Shown here piece by piece: positions 46,690 through 60,505 of a stretch of DNA of 64,000 nt (position 1 is its first letter; the number at the start of each line of letters is the position of its first letter). Source of the stretch: Litoditis marina. Its lineage: Eukaryota > Nematoda > Chromadorea > Rhabditida > Rhabditidae. Made by a program: the position numbers and the translations under genes. The notes under the pieces are model-generated. The model was not told the origin of the DNA. It ran no database searches and saw nothing but the letters and a program-made list of their open reading frames with translations. The stretch is from assembly GCA_964036275.1 (NCBI GenBank), contig OZ038434.1:9939060-10003059 (forward strand), read 5' to 3'.

Positions 46690-46925
46690 TAGGAATGCAT
46701 GTTCGCAAGCAGTTCTTCTCCCTCCTTTCAAGAAGTTTCTCGCATGTCACTGGATCAATGCCATTAGAGCATTCGATAATCCACCATGATGTCTTCAATG
46801 AAGGAGGGACCAAGGTTCAACTCAGAAGAAACTGCTACTACAAAGATCTGTGACATGTATGATGATCACCGCCTCGTAACGAAGCGACGTGAAAGAATAA
46901 ATATGAAATATATGAAATTATTCCG
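46690..46925. other. Segment of about 235 bp present only in copy B
   Basis: Between TTTCTCTCAAG and ATTCCGTGTTCTG. No inverted ends or target duplication were seen, so deletion from copy A is as likely as insertion in B. Confidence 0.6.
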
Positions 46926-47368
46926 TGTTCTGCTCGGCTTTTCGATGTTTGCGCGGGCTGTTTCAAATCACTGAAAATTAGTGTAAATCCATTAGGAACG
47001 CGTGGCCAACGAAATGTTCACCGCGCTCGCGAACTGGCTAAGAGACGACCTCTCAAAAGTCTCCGAGAGAAAGGTTGACTGTACTCTAGATACCACAGAC
47101 CTAGAGAACATCTCAATTGAATCTTACTGGTGAATACATACTTTTCTTTCCCATTCCCTCCCTACTCTCCGTTTTCACTCTTCAAAATCCATCTCTTAGA
47201 GTAACTTGTTTCCTCCTCCGCCTTTCTTTTTTCTTTCCCCTCCCTCTCTTTCTCTCTTCCTCCCTCTCTCTCTATTAATTATTGTGTAGGGTTCTGTCGG
47301 TTATATCTAAGGTACACAAGCTCAAGCGTGACTAGCTATCTCGTTCCAAACTCTAAACTTTTCAGAGA

Positions 47369-49921
47369 ATGTTGAGAAAAACTATTCTTATCGTGTTTGT
47401 AATCTGTACCGAACAATGTATGAAGACAGTGCCAACTGACAGTAGGTTTTGGTTTTTTTCAGAGCTGGACACAAACTCTACTGTCACTTTAAAAGGGTTT
47501 CACTCATTTTCCTATAACGACACATTCTGTAAGAAATCGTCATCCGAAACCTTTGACGAAATGCCATGGCGAACTCTCGTAGAAATCTTTGCCAAAGTAG
47601 CAGGTCACTTTTATAGCGACGAGAGAGTGTGCCGGTCATTATGACAAGTTGATTGCAGAAAATTGGCGCCATTGTTTCTGAGAACTAAACGAGCTATAGG
47701 GGTGCCAAATTTATAAATTACGTCTCTCGCCGGAATCGAACATGCGGGAAAAGATTTGTAGCAGGGCGCTTACCACTACGCTATTGGATAACATATCCGG
47801 GAAGCTTCGGAAACGTATGAGATATACTCCCGCCTTTCTGTTGTCTACGACTTTGTGCATTAGTTTTTTATGTTCTCAGCGACGACAGCTAGTCCGGATA
47901 CAAGCAGTACATCAACTACAACTACCACAACAGCAACAACAACAACAACCACAACAGCTGGTAGGAACTGGTGACACATCCACAGATCATAGTTCTTTCT
48001 CCCTGTTATAGTTCTGGCCATTTCCATTGCGACTTGGCAGCCTGCAATGAATATTCCAGGCTACCCAGAACGATTAGCACCCCAGATTTCTGCGATTGAC
48101 CACCTACCAAAGTGAGAGAGTGTGGAGGTCAATGAGGTCGCAGACATCTGCGTCTCTTCGACCTGCGCGCTCTCTCGTTGAGGTCACTACAAAAGTGGCT
48201 AGCCAATTGGCTGGGAATTGTCTGAGTACTTTTCACCCCCTTTGCAGTTTTCAAAAACGGCAAATATTGTTTTTCAGCGGTTGTTCATATTCATAATAAC
48301 ACGTGAAATTCTGATTTGCAGGAAAAGTTCAAAGCTGAAAACTTATCGAATTCACGGTGAAAATCTTGGTTCAGTTCATAAATATTATGATGTCTGGATG
48401 TTTTGTCTCACTCATCAGTCAGACACCATTGAACGGGATTACCCTACATACTCCGAAATCTAATCATCGAATCACAGTGACCAACGAAAATGTCTGGCTA
48501 CACATCATAAATCAGATCTACAGTATGTTCGCGCAACTCCCTGCGCATTTCTCATGTACCCATCTCCATATATATGGGTACAACCATGTCATGACCATGA
48601 GTGGACATGAAAATAAACGAATTAAAAGAGAAGAGATTGTAAAAAGTTGTAAGAAGAAAGAAGGGGTAAAGGAGGACAGAATGGAAAGCTAGTTCAGGTA
48701 CCCCCGGAGTACCTAAACATAACGTGCGCGCCCCCAAACTGACTAAAACATGTGAACCGTAAGCAAACTACGTTTGTTAGTTTAAGTAAAAATAGGTACA
48801 TGTTAGTTTCTATTGAGCAGCTCTCTCATTTACACTTTCTCTTCTGTGCCCCTTTAACTTTGCGGTGTTTTATAGCGCCAACCGGTTGTGCTTCCTGCTC
48901 AGCGAACGACGTTAGTCTGGAACCTGGCACGCCGCCAGTAGCCGATGGGGATCCCGAGGTCACTTCACCTACATTGGGGTACGATCGCAGTCAAACCATT
49001 TAATTCGATTAAATCATTCTAATTTCATGTTTAAGTGAATGCTTCATGATTTTAGATTATGACTGGGCAAGGGTTCACCTTGAACGGAAATATCCAGATC
49101 CACCTATTAATCGTAATGAATGGCAGAGTTTAATTGTACCTCCTAAATCGGTTTAATTGTGTTAGAATTTTCTATAAACACAAATTTCATGTTTCCAACT
49201 TGGTGACTACTGTGGAAACTATATGAGTGAAAGTTTGACCTTCATTTTTATGAGCGTTCAAGTTCAGAAATTTTTCCAAGCTATAGATTATCAAAACTTC
49301 TCTCTCGAAATCTAACTTTAGTCCAATGGGCACAAATACGGACGGCTGTGCTACCGTGACGGCGTCATGTGATGTCCCGGCTGGACTGGATGGACTGGCC
49401 CTCATGGAGGTGGGGCAGGTTTATTCTCAAATAAGTAAATATACAAATATAAAAGCTGCCTGGATTAGCTCGTATCTGCTGTTTGGAAATCAATCATATA
49501 TATATGTAATTATTCATTCACTTTTATGCCATCACACTCTTCATTGTCACATATACAATTACCTGTTTCTTTTCGTTTAGCTTTAACATAATTTATTTTA
49601 GTGGCCAAATACGTATTACACTCAATAGATAGTAAATTAATCTACGTGTGATGTGCACGTGTTTTGTAACGACTTATTGAATCCTCCCTCCGGATTTCGT
49701 AATATCAAGCGAAAACAGATGGAAATTGTAATCAAATCAAAGTTGGGGTACACAAGTTGAATATTTTTCAGTTCAACGATGACAGGATTGGAAACCCAGG
49801 TGATTTCGGATCTAGTTCAACAGCTGATTTGGTCTGTAACGCCGACGGGTCATGGACATTCACGATGGATGGAGTCAGCATAACTGTTACCAAGCTATTC
49901 TGCTCCTACCTAACCTTTTAG
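47369..49921 (+). CDS. Secreted Thr-rich/Cys-rich protein, copy B
   Basis: Exons 47369-47441 (signal peptide), 47880-47960 (Thr-rich), 48876-48989, 49322-49418 and 49772-49921, as in copy A. The donor after 49418 is GTTTAT and the last intron keeps phase 0, giving a continuous C-terminal half with Cys-Ala-Thr-Val-Thr-Ala-Ser-Cys and ending CSYLTF. Differences from copy A in exon 3 include synonymous changes plus E/A, K/N and T/P replacements. An alternative second exon (47463-47644, after TTTTTTTCAG) joins exon 1 in frame and would give a secreted peptide of about 84 residues ending at TGA. The join between exons 3 and 4 is unresolved as in copy A. Likely extracellular; function unknown. Confidence 0.6.
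47704..47793 (-). repeat. Dispersed tRNA-like repeat, partial, copy B
   Basis: Counterpart of 15617-15708. Confidence 0.65.
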
Positions 49922-50001
49922 TACGGAATCAAATATCGAATAACTTGTGCCGAACACCAAGTACTTAAGTTTTGCTAATAATGAATATTATTGTTCCCAT
50001 T

Positions 50002-52861
50002 CTGAGAGCACTATGAAGAGAGGAAAATACAAAAACATGTTTATCTTATCTATTCGTTGTATATTATTTCTCACAATTCAGAGCGTTGTTTAACATGAAT
50101 TTACAACGTTTGGAGAGTTTTCGAAAATTTTCAGCTACAGAAAATGTTGCTGGAATGTTCAGTATCTCCAGTGTAAAGGGTAGTATGCTCCACACGCCTA
50201 TGAACCTCTACAGTAATATGCTCAAACTACTTCCAAGTCAAAGTTTGGTGTGTTGGCGTTATTGAGTTCTCGTCGAATTTCGGTAGTGTGTTCTGCAGCT
50301 CTATTTAGCCAACCTCCAATAGTTTCGAAGCAAAATAATGAAAGGAAAAGTCTTCTGGATATTTGAAAGGTTTGTATAGAAGGACACCGTATGGTGAAAC
50401 AGAGTAATGCGGGAAACGAACTATTTGTATCCTTAAATTTCCAAAGCGTTTGCTGTTTGAATAATGGAATAACAACTATATAATAATTGATGAAAATCGA
50501 ACATTTTGTTTTGCGAATGTAATTTTTTTTATTCCGAGAACTGTGAAAAACAGTATTGAAAAAAAATATGTTTGCTTCCGCCTTCCATGAACCTTTGCAT
50601 GAATATTATAGTTTGAATTTCAACTACCAAGAAAACATACTGCAAATAGAGTGCGGCAAGCGCAAGTTGATAAAAGTATGCCTAGATCACAAAAATGCAA
50701 TATTTCAATATTTATTCCACACATTCATGTACTCAACACATAGTACAAACATGAACTAATGTATCACATGGTGTTTTCTCATCTTCATAGTTCATGTGCT
50801 TTTTGAACGAGGGAGAGCCAAGGTTCAGAGCGCAAAGGGACAATGTTAGGATTAACGTGAAGTAGAAAAACTTGCAAAATATCGAACATGGGCAGAATAT
50901 TTTTTCATCGAGTCCCTTCTTCTACCATGTAGAGTACAAACTTTGATTTTGGATCACCGACGTTCATTCTGTTGCGTTGAGTCATAAAGATAAGAAGCAA
51001 TGGCAAAGTGTCATTTTACGAGATAATGTGTCTCGAATACGATAAGAATACCTAACACTTTTCTCAGATTCTCCTGACTGTCACTCCTTTCAAACAGAGA
51101 ATATTTCAGACCAAAATACGTATATGTTTCACTTTGCCTGGTCTGGCACTCCTGTGGTTACTTTGTCATGCTTGACAGAAACAGGTTCATAGTTTACTGA
51201 ATACGATTACATTGGATTTTGGTAAAGATGATGCACTCGTCAAGATACTCGTTTTCACGTATTATCTTGGTTATGATTTCTCTGACGCACCGAGTCAAAG
51301 ACCTCTAGTATATGATCGATATCTCATGTTTAGAAATGACCGAATTCTCACTGTAGTTTGATACACGACAATCTATGCACTTCGGCCGACCAGCGAGATT
51401 ATACTACAAACACAATAGGAAAGGGGTATTTACACTGCATAGCCTCGTTTAAGTGTGAGACCCATATTATTACATGAAATACTACCTTCCCATCCTCCAG
51501 AGTTCGTTGAGCACAACCTGAATCGACTGCTTGCGCTAGATTGCAAGTTGAGCTGACCTCTAATACATGACGTTGAGACCACTTCCATCCTTTCAAATAC
51601 CACTTCAAAATATAACTTCGTTGCTTCAGAGTTTTCTCTGTTCTTTGACACGGTGTCAAAGTAGTTTATTCCCGCGCCCCACTCTTGCTGCCCACTATTT
51701 TTCAACTTTAGTCCGGCGGGATGCAAAAGAAGAAAGTGTGTGATGGACAAGACCCAGAAAAATTACACTCGGAATGTTCTGAATTACGGCTCTTGGTTTG
51801 GTCGTTCAACATAATTGTTAATTTAGGGCTACAGCACTTTCATAGAGTTCACTCTCTGTCATTTCAATTAGGACATTCCAAATACTGTCGACGAAGCGTG
51901 GCGGAAATGAATGGAAGCAACTCGCAGTAGATGTTAGATGGAATGTTTAATTAACACTATGAGAAAGGCAAATAGGCATGTATTTATCTTTTTCATGCGT
52001 TGTATGGACACGGAAACTGTATTTGAATGTGACTACCCATTACATAATTAACAACATTATTTTTTCGCTTCTTCAGCATCAACACAACCGCAAACTTGTT
52101 CACTTTTCATTGCATTGATTTCCTAAATTTTTCAAGTTGGTGTGCCACATCTAACAGTGTAAAACTTCACGTGTTGTAATCGCATCTATTTAATTCTATA
52201 ACGAACAAGTTAATAGGAAATGTGGCATGAAAACCTGAAATTGCTCATAAAATTTTCACAGTAGTACTACTTCACTACAATTTGATCTCGTTGGACATTA
52301 GAGAGCAAACTTTCAAATTACATACGAACGGCAAACGATTGAAAACTCTGTAATTTGCATGATCGGATAAAACGCATGTTCAGAGTTCATGTATAACATA
52401 CCAATTTCGTTCCGATTCTTTTATGCCTTTCAAAACCAGTTTTTTCGTAATTTTTAATTGAATATTGCATAAATAAATCATAACTCTTTGGAGAGAGTGA
52501 ACTGTGAACCTGCCCCAGTGGGCACAACACATATAAACCCATATCGTGTAATTCTGGAATTGTAGTGAATATAAAATTTTCCCAATAACGCAACAATAGT
52601 TTCACTGGTTCATTTCACAAGTTAAACCTCTTTTCTTCGAGATACCTAAAAATTTATTTATATACGGCTCACCATCTACTTCATTTGTTATTCACTTTTA
52701 CTAGGTCAATATCAAGTTATTCATAGAAGGACAAACCGTTAAAGGCAGATAGGCGTGTCTTCAAACGTACCACTTTATTTTAATTCCAACTTTACGAACC
52801 TATAGAGTTAAACTTTATACCTTAAGTTGCTTTTTTATTCACCACATTTCTACTTCGTTTT
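50002..52861. other. Single-copy spacer, no gene supported
   Basis: AT-rich sequence following the right edge of the duplication. Open frames here (for example minus 51750-51399) lack splice or family support. It includes the upstream region of the carboxylesterase. Confidence 0.5.
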
Positions 52862-52869
52862 CTTTTCAG
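52862..52869 (+). promoter_or_regulatory. Likely trans-splice acceptor
   Basis: CTTTTCAG ends seven bases before the carboxylesterase ATG, with a pyrimidine/T-rich run before it and no coding sequence upstream in frame. This arrangement suits spliced-leader addition. Confidence 0.6.
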
Positions 52870-52876
52870 AGCTACA

Positions 52877-55800
52877 ATGCATCTATATGTAGTTCTCTTG
52901 GGCCTCTTTGCTGGTTCGCAGGCACAGCTAATCTCGGTTCCAAACCTCGGAAAAATACAGGGATTTGAGTACAACACAACCACAACGGGCGATGTGGCTG
53001 AAATCTATCTGAACATCCCCTATGCCAAGCCACCCGTGGGCGCCATGCGGTTTGAGGTTCGTTGCTTGACGGCTATCCCATAAAACACGAATCTCAGATA
53101 ACTGAACCACTTTTCAAAACTATTTATGAGGTTGGTAATAATCTTTCAAGTGTACCATCTACAACACACAGTAAGACGCAGAACTGAAACAGTAGTAGTT
53201 TCACCTTCGTGAATCTGGCGTGACGACCAGCTTTTTGTGACAAAAACAAATATCGAACCAAAATAATCAATAATGTAGTTTGAACTTATTTTTTATCTTA
53301 GTAACATTTCCAGTTTAGTTTCGAAGATTCGCGTTCCGTGTGTATTTGATCGATGATTTCATGAGGGAAGCATTCTAAAGTGTTACGGCGTACAATAGAG
53401 TGTTACATGTAGAGATGAGCTGGACTATAAGAGCACAGTGATATTGATTGATTGTTTCCAGAAGCCGGTGGCCGTTGATGCCTGGAACGGAACGAGAAAC
53501 GGGACGGCGTTCGGCTTTGACTGTGTCCCGCACGTGAAGGACGCCACCATCCCCGGCAGAACCACCAGTGAAGACTGTCTCACTCTCAACGTCTTCAGAC
53601 CAAAAAACTCGGTAAACACCGTCTTCCGGCGTATTCTTCATCTAACCCGGTATTTCGTCAACCCTAGCAGTTAACCATTAGCCAGGATTCTCAAACACAT
53701 GGTAATCACACATTCCCCGAAAAGACATTGTAAAAAAGGGTTACAAACGGGTTAACAAAATGTTTAACCAGGTAACCCGGTTTGAATTATCTGATAGGGT
53801 TAACAAAATACCGGACTGCTTGTGCAATTGGCCCCGTCCTCCTTTGATACTAAAATAGCCAGGGAGATTCATCGGGCAGTTGATTCAGAAGAAATCGCAA
53901 AATAATTGAAGGAAATTAAAAAATCTTCCGACAATTTCTTTTTCATTGTTAGTAGATTCCCGGAATTATCTCCAGAGTCCGGATAGAAAAATGTTTCTGC
54001 ACACGATTTTGTTATCGAACGAATGCACGTTGGCGTGCACGATGGATTTGTTCTTGCGGAAAATGTTACTACAAAGTACGGCAGACAAAATTGCTAAAAA
54101 AAACTTCACACTGCACTCACCTGTCGTGGCCTAGACCAACGCCTAGCGTAGGCTATTTCAACTGTTCTGAGCTTATCACATTCATAGTGCATTATGCAGT
54201 TATTTCATTGGGTTTCCATATAGTTTTATATGTTTCAGTCACTCAATGGTTCGCTTCCGGTTCTCGTTTGGGTTCACGGGGGTGGTTTCGAAATCGGATC
54301 AGCGAGTCTCTATGGATATGCGGTAGGTACACATGATTAACACTTTTTTAGTCGTCGCCAACCCAACGGAACTCGGAACGCGCTGTTATTTGTAAATTCT
54401 CGTTTGGTCGAAACTGTATTGCAACAAATCTAGAGACAATGCGGGCGCCCTAGAGTGAGACGACGACCGGAAAAATCAATATCCATGACAGCCAATATCC
54501 ATGTATAAACAGTGATTCACTGTTTTGCAACGACGCTTGCTCTGAGTTGTTCTGAGAAAGGCTGGAGGGTACTGTACATCTCACGTTTCGCTGTATACAG
54601 TGTATACGCACACACGTCTTCGATTACAAAACATGTCGGTTATGCAGTCTGATAGGGTAATGGTTAGCGGCCTGCTACAAATCTTATGCTCGCAGGTTCA
54701 ATTTCGGTGAGAGCCAGACATTTTTAAACTCGACACCCACTATTTCTTTTTTGTTCAGTTTGTTCGTCGGCCCGATCATGATCGGACAACTACTTCAAAT
54801 CAAATGAGGGGTTCTACTAAATTCTTCACGTGTTTTCTGTTGTTCTTGTAACCCTCGTGAAAGGATATATATACAAATGAAACTTTCGTGATAGAATTTG
54901 TGTGAAACGTTCTCACTTACTCCGTTTCAGGGATTCGCAGATGCCTACATACCAAAGGACATGATCGTGGTCACTATTCAATACAGAATCGGAGTTTTAG
55001 GTAGGAAGAAAGATGTTTGCTAGTAGTATAAACAAGAATAAGAGTACAACCTAACTTTCTCAAACCGATTGCACATTGCCCAAGAGAAATTCGTTTTGAA
55101 CTGAAACTTTACAGAAACCGTGATTCGAGTTCTCATTACGGGTGTAGTTCTCATTGCGGGTGAACTTTTTCAAAAAGAGAGTATTTCAGTTTTGCATGTT
55201 CTATTCCACATTTTTGCCGTATTGGTTTCGGTTTCAGGCTTCTTCTCCACTGGTAGTAGCGAGATTCCAGGAAATCTGGGTCTTTTCGATATGGCTCTTG
55301 CGTTCAAGTCAGTTTTCACGTTCATTCCGCTACATTTTATAGGGTATTTTCCAAGTTGCATTCAAGACTCGATTCGACCTGATAGTTCTTTTGGATTCAG
55401 TCTGTCAATTCTAATTGACATTGGCTTTTTCATTGGCTTTTTCGACCAGAGTAATTAACTTCCCAGTCCACGTTTCTTCACCACCGATAGTAATATTTTA
55501 CGAGGTGATTTCTGATTGGCGGTTGGCTTTGACACTCATAAAGAGCACTTACCAGAGGATCACACTACATTGATTGTCAGTATTGTCTGAAAACGATAAA
55601 ATGAAGTGTCCATAGTAAAAGGGGTGTTATTGAGTTTTGGAACTGATCGTTTGGTATCGATTTTTTACATCGGTCATCCAGTCGGAATACACATAATGAT
55701 TAATTGGTGGAATTCAAAATGCTGACTGTGATCCAAGCTCTGCGTACGACCATTGAGCTAATCTCGCAAACCGTCCGTTAACAGAAGTTATTGAGAATGC

Positions 55801-58800
55801 TATGAGTAAATTATAAACCTTATTCCGAAACACAAATTAGGTTCCTTAACATGTTATTCACATTCAACTTTGTTACAGGTTCATCAACCAATATATTCCT
55901 GCGTTTGGGGGAGATCCTAAGCGGGTGACCGCCTGGGGTCTGAGTGCTGGTGGTTGCGCCGCCGGTCAACTGGCTCTCAGTAACTACTCGAGAAGTAGGT
56001 TCAATTAGAACAAATATTCAAGCATTCAACTATTAGTCCTGGGTCAATGTCGTCATTCCGTTGGCGAGAAAGACGTGTTGGGAGATATTATTTTGAGAAA
56101 CTCGTTAACATCTCAAGCAACAGGTTTCGGAGCTGTAGAAAGTACCATTGCGATAGATAGAAGTTCAAGGTTCATGTACTTCTGATTAAGGATTCTATCT
56201 ATCTAATCGACTAAATTAAGTCTGAACTAAAATTTCAGACTACATTTCTGGTGTCATTGAAATGTCGGGCAGTCCTCTCTCCATGTGGGCGTATGGTAGC
56301 ACTGTGCCGGACAACTCTATCGAACTAGCACATGTGAGATTGTCGAGTTTAACTAACCTATGGATATGACTTTCATTGTTTCAAAAAATATAACACGATA
56401 TCTTACTACCTATTCTCATAAATAATACTACGTGCCTGCTTCCTTCATTTGTATCGTTGACTTCTCAACAGACACAACCGAGCCATTGTTGATGTGTGAT
56501 ATCAGTAGCTCTCAACCAAATGAACTTATACAACTTGCAGACCCTGGGATGCGTCGAGAAAGGCATGAAGAACTGCATGAAAAACCAAACTCTGGATGAA
56601 ATCAACGAGGCCGTGCTCAAAGTGGTCAGTTCAGTAGGACGACACATTGTACTTTGTGGTAATCGTCTCAATCGATAAATTCTCAATCTCAGCATCATTT
56701 GAGAGGTTGATTGCTCCGGCAGTTGTGAGGCAAAACAGTAACTGATGCTGAAAAATCCACTAATCTGAACGTCTCTAGGTAAACCAACATTTATATAGTG
56801 TTTTCATCAAAAAATCCATATGAACGGAAACTTTTCCTTCACGTAATTTGTTTGAGTTTTGTTTGGTTTTTTCACGTAACTTCTGTTCTATTTCGTTTAC
56901 CTGAAACCAACCATTCGTTTTTGCTTTAGTTTTTGTTTTGTTCTTTTTCACTTCGTCTTTCTAGGGCTACACGAACAACCGGTTGCAAAGTGTGAAATGG
57001 GGCCCAGTGGTAGATGGGGACTTCATGACTGATTACGCGGACAAAATGATTGCCAGCGGCGACATCAAAGGAGTTCCGTCCCTGATTGGAGTCAGTGACA
57101 AGGATGCCGCCTATTTCAGTCAGTTTTATACTTGTGAAACTACCGGGAGAGAGTGTGACACCTGAAATGGAGTTTGTATTTCATCTGGCAGAGCTAGCTG
57201 AGAAATGAAAAATCAATTCACAGCTTTTAAGTAACTTTTGAGTATAATCGGAAAAGGAGATGAAATCATAGAAAAATGGTACGTTGACTCTTCAGAATGA
57301 GCGTTAGTTCGAACATTTCAGAAAAACTTTAAACTAGGGTGATTTCTTCAGTAGGAACATTCATATTGAACATTGAAGTTGTGTCTGTTGCCCTTGTACT
57401 TCGACCATTTGTGCGTAAGCACCAAATTTCGGCTGTATTTGGCTGATCAGACTACACTTCTACCTGTACACTCAACACAAAAAATGTTACATCCATGATG
57501 GAGGTTCACTTTTAATAATAAAGCCCAAATTTCGTTTTCAGTGTTGATGGGCTATTCCCCATACATTCAAGATGCGGCTATTCCCAAAGAGAGTCTGAAT
57601 TCGTTCTACAAGGAGCAGTTGCGCGCACACTTGCGGGTGAGTGGGGATTTGAAAATCGACTACAAAGGAAATCATATTAGTAAAGAACTGAATTCTCTAC
57701 TGATTGTGACACTTCTTTGTACAATCATCACTGAACGAATATGTAGTTTTCATAGGTTCCATCTTTTTATCGAGAATATTTTTGAATCTATTTGAAAGCT
57801 CATCCCTTCACAGCGTTTTTCAGAACTACATCAGAAGTGATCTATACGGCGACAAGCTGGACGAAGCTCTCAAAAGAGTAGATGCCTACTACGTTGATCA
57901 GAACTCTTCAATGTTGTCCAACGGGTATTATTTGGATCAATACAACACGGTAAGAGTTGGAAGGATGTTTATGAACTATCACTCCAATGCGGAATTCACC
58001 GGATGAAAACTAGAAACCGCAGACTTGAAATAACAGAAATAGATGTAGTAGTACGAGAGAATATGTACACATTCTGTCAGATCTCTTTAGAAAATTGTGA
58101 ACAAGGAAAGTTATAGATTTCTTCTGAAAATTTATCACATCATTCAAAAAACATTTTAAAATTCATGAATTTGATGAACAAATAAGATGCATACTGTTCA
58201 GTTCGGATCTGACGTGTTCTTCAACGTGCCGGCATCTCAAGAGATGAAAGCGAAACGAAAGATGAATTGGCCTGTCTACGCGTACTCTTTCGATCACTTC
58301 AACCCGGCCATTTGGAACGGAACAAATGTACCCAAAGAAGCTCAAGGTATTGTAGATATAGATCATGGAAAGCTTGGAATTGGTTCTAAAGCGAATCGGG
58401 TTGTAAGAGTAATGAGCTCTCCCCAGATAGTAAGTTTTCCTTGAAGTTTTCTGTGAGTTTCACTGAAAAGCTTCCAAAGTTTAGTTGAGAAATGTGAGGA
58501 ATATAATTCAGCTTGAAATGTGTTTCTACTTTGAAGTTACACGAAAGATGACCGAGACTATTGGAAAGACAGAAAATGGAGTAAAGTCAACAGAATACCA
58601 AATATTGGTCACACAGTGATTTGACACACATTATAGTGGGCCAATCTTTGAATGAATCTGGGGAGCCTGTATGCAAATAGACCTTTTCTTACATCTACAT
58701 CTTGTTTTAGGTTCGGTCCACACCAACGAGTACTCCTACATGTTCAATCTGTTCATTATGGGCAAGTTCGATATGACTGGAGAGGAACTTCAAGTGCGAG

Positions 58801-59692
58801 ACAGTCTACAAGCAATGATTGTGTCTTTCACCAAAACTGGGTGAGTGCTGAGCGATAGAGGCCGTTTTCACGTGTATGCATGTACATCCCGACCTATCCT
58901 GCGTCTCCTAGAACATAAGTTAGTTACCTACTCCAGGGGAACACGAGTGTCGCGAAATAGTACGCAAAGCCAGAGAGACGCAGAGTTGAATGAAGGTGGC
59001 CTCCAAAGGAGCTAGAACTCTCTAATTTTTTCTATTTTGTGATATAAATTACTAATGTATTATATGTGTATTTATGAACAACTGATCAATACATTTTCAG
59101 AATCCCAGCATACATTCACAATCTGACCCAAGTGGGGAACGGCAAGTCGTTAGAATTCATTGCAATCCACACGCTTCCTGAGGCGGATAAGGGTTGGTAC
59201 GAAGGTATGTTCTTTTTCTAATTTCATATAGCTACCGTATTTGATGTCTAGTTTGATATCTCCATCACAGAATTCCAAAATTCCATTACACCGCGTTAGA
59301 AGTCCACTTCACTTCCCTAGAGCTACGTAACAAAGTAGGTGAGATTATGTAAGTCCCTGAATTACCTCCAGCATGGAGAAGAAATTCGAGAAATGTTTTC
59401 ACAAAGTTCAATCTAAGATGTTCTGATAGAAAGAGAGAGTGGGAAAAAGTAGCAAGAGAGACAAAAAGAAACGAGACGAGGAGATAGAAAGAGAGAGATT
59501 GATAAGATATGAAACAGAGTATATAATCATTCTGTTTCAGCCGGAGTGAGTTTCTGGAACGACATGTGTACCCTGGGATTCGATGCAGTTTCCATGCGGA
59601 AAACCGACGGAACCAACTGTGACATTGATTATGTCTCCGCGGCCGTTTCTCAGTTCTCTTTTGTAGTTTTGCTGTTGTCTATGTTCTTGTAG
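52877..59692 (+). CDS. Carboxylesterase type B, secreted, likely GPI-anchored
   Basis: Fifteen exons join in phase to 584 codons: 52877-53056, 53462-53611, 54239-54322, 54931-55000, 55238-55307, 55879-55994, 56239-56333, 56541-56624, 56965-57118, 57542-57636, 57824-57949, 58202-58346, 58711-58840, 59101-59204, 59541-59692. The product hydrolyses carboxylic esters; substrate unknown. Signal peptide MHLYVVLLGLFAGSQA; signature SEDCLTLN (96-103, with Cys81 and Cys99 as the likely disulfide); oxyanion hole HGGGF (123-127); nucleophile Ser207 in GLSAG; acid Asp330 in SDKDAAYF where most relatives have Glu; His460 in GSVHTNEYSY. The 207/330/460 spacing fits the family. The C-terminus is hydrophobic (FVVLLLSMFL) after small residues, suggesting a GPI anchor. 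Several N-glycosylation sites are present. Introns hold dispersed repeats. The gene appears intact and is probably a nematode gut-esterase-like or cholinesterase-like paralogue. Confidence 0.93.
54557..54745 (+). repeat. Dispersed repeat with 3' tRNA-like module, intron 3 of esterase
   Basis: Contains AAGGCTGGAGGGTACTGT, TGATAGGGTAATGGTTAGCG and a degenerate B-box GGTTCAATTTC. It shows that the family also occurs outside the duplicated region. Confidence 0.75.
58870..59005. repeat. Diverged palindromic MITE, intron 13 of esterase
   Basis: TGTATGCATGTACATCCCGACC..ATCCTGCGTCTCCT and, near the right end, AGAGACGCAGAGTTGAATGA resemble the ends of the element at 11426 and 12447, with many differences. 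Confidence 0.5.
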
Positions 59693-60382
59693 AGCTTTTG
59701 CTTCAATGGAATTCTATTCTGGTAAACAAACATGATTCTAACTGAACTCAAAAAGCAGTCTCCATTTCGTACACTTTGTTTAAGTTCTTTTTTTGTGATA
59801 TAGATGAGGTAATTTTGATCAAAAAAATCGATCAGTTTATCGTATTCTCAACATTGTCGAATGCATTTGATATTTTGTGAATGTTTACACGTTTTATTGT
59901 ACATGCATTTACGTAGTTTTCGTATAACAGATTTTATCACAGTCAGTGTTCCCATTGAGAATCTTTCCGTAAATATTCTTAAAAGCAGGAAATAGGTATT
60001 CGAGTGTTTTTTGAATGTGATATATTTGAAAAGTTTAAAACATGAGAACTTTCAAAAGTGCAATTATGTACGGTGTATATTTACTGTTCACCCTCAAGGC
60101 GATTATTTATTAATTTCAAGATCACTTGAGAAACTGGGGAGTGAATGAACAACATGTATCTTTCGGTCTTTTCCTAAACCCCAATGATCGATACTTGTTA
60201 TGATGGTGCAATTTGGTATAATAACTGTCTTGGGAGTTCTATTTCATTCGTCTATTCTACACCCTATTAGTCTAAACGATGTTCCTCCAGGGATTCACCT
60301 CTCCTCGTCTTCCAACTTCTCCAGCATAATTTGTTCTAAGCAACCTCATACGAGAAACGTTTTTCGAAAATAAACTATAGTA

Positions 60383-60505
60383 GAAGTAAATTGAATAGTC
60401 ACGCAAAGTTAGCATTCTAATGAGGCATCGTGCATTGCACGTTGGTGAGCTCTGCTGTGTTTAACATGTTTTACGTGACTGTGCATTGACTAACAGTGTA
60501 GTTTT
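60383..60505. repeat. Dispersed repeat shared with 18555-18690
   Basis: GAAGTAAATTGAAT, GCATTCTAATGAGGCAT and GCTGTGTTTAACATGTTTTA match the first copy in order, with short indels. Confidence 0.75.

Larger units (their letters stand above)
22228..50001 (+). repeat. Segmental duplication, copy B
   Basis: Matches copy A block by block: 1-2237 with 22228-24598, about 2238-4523 with 25472-27754, 4524-8600 with 32467-36560, 9900-10075 with 37455-37620, and 10247-17896 with 42160-50001. The extra length is accounted for by two DNA elements, an LTR retrotransposon, satellite expansion and a block of about 235 bp. The single-copy segment 17897-22227 is not repeated after 50001, so the duplication was either asymmetric or followed by deletion. 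Confidence 0.95.

Noticed and set aside
51399..51750. Minus-strand gene upstream of the esterase
   Set aside because: Overlapping frames with no splice sites, domains or duplicated counterpart to test.
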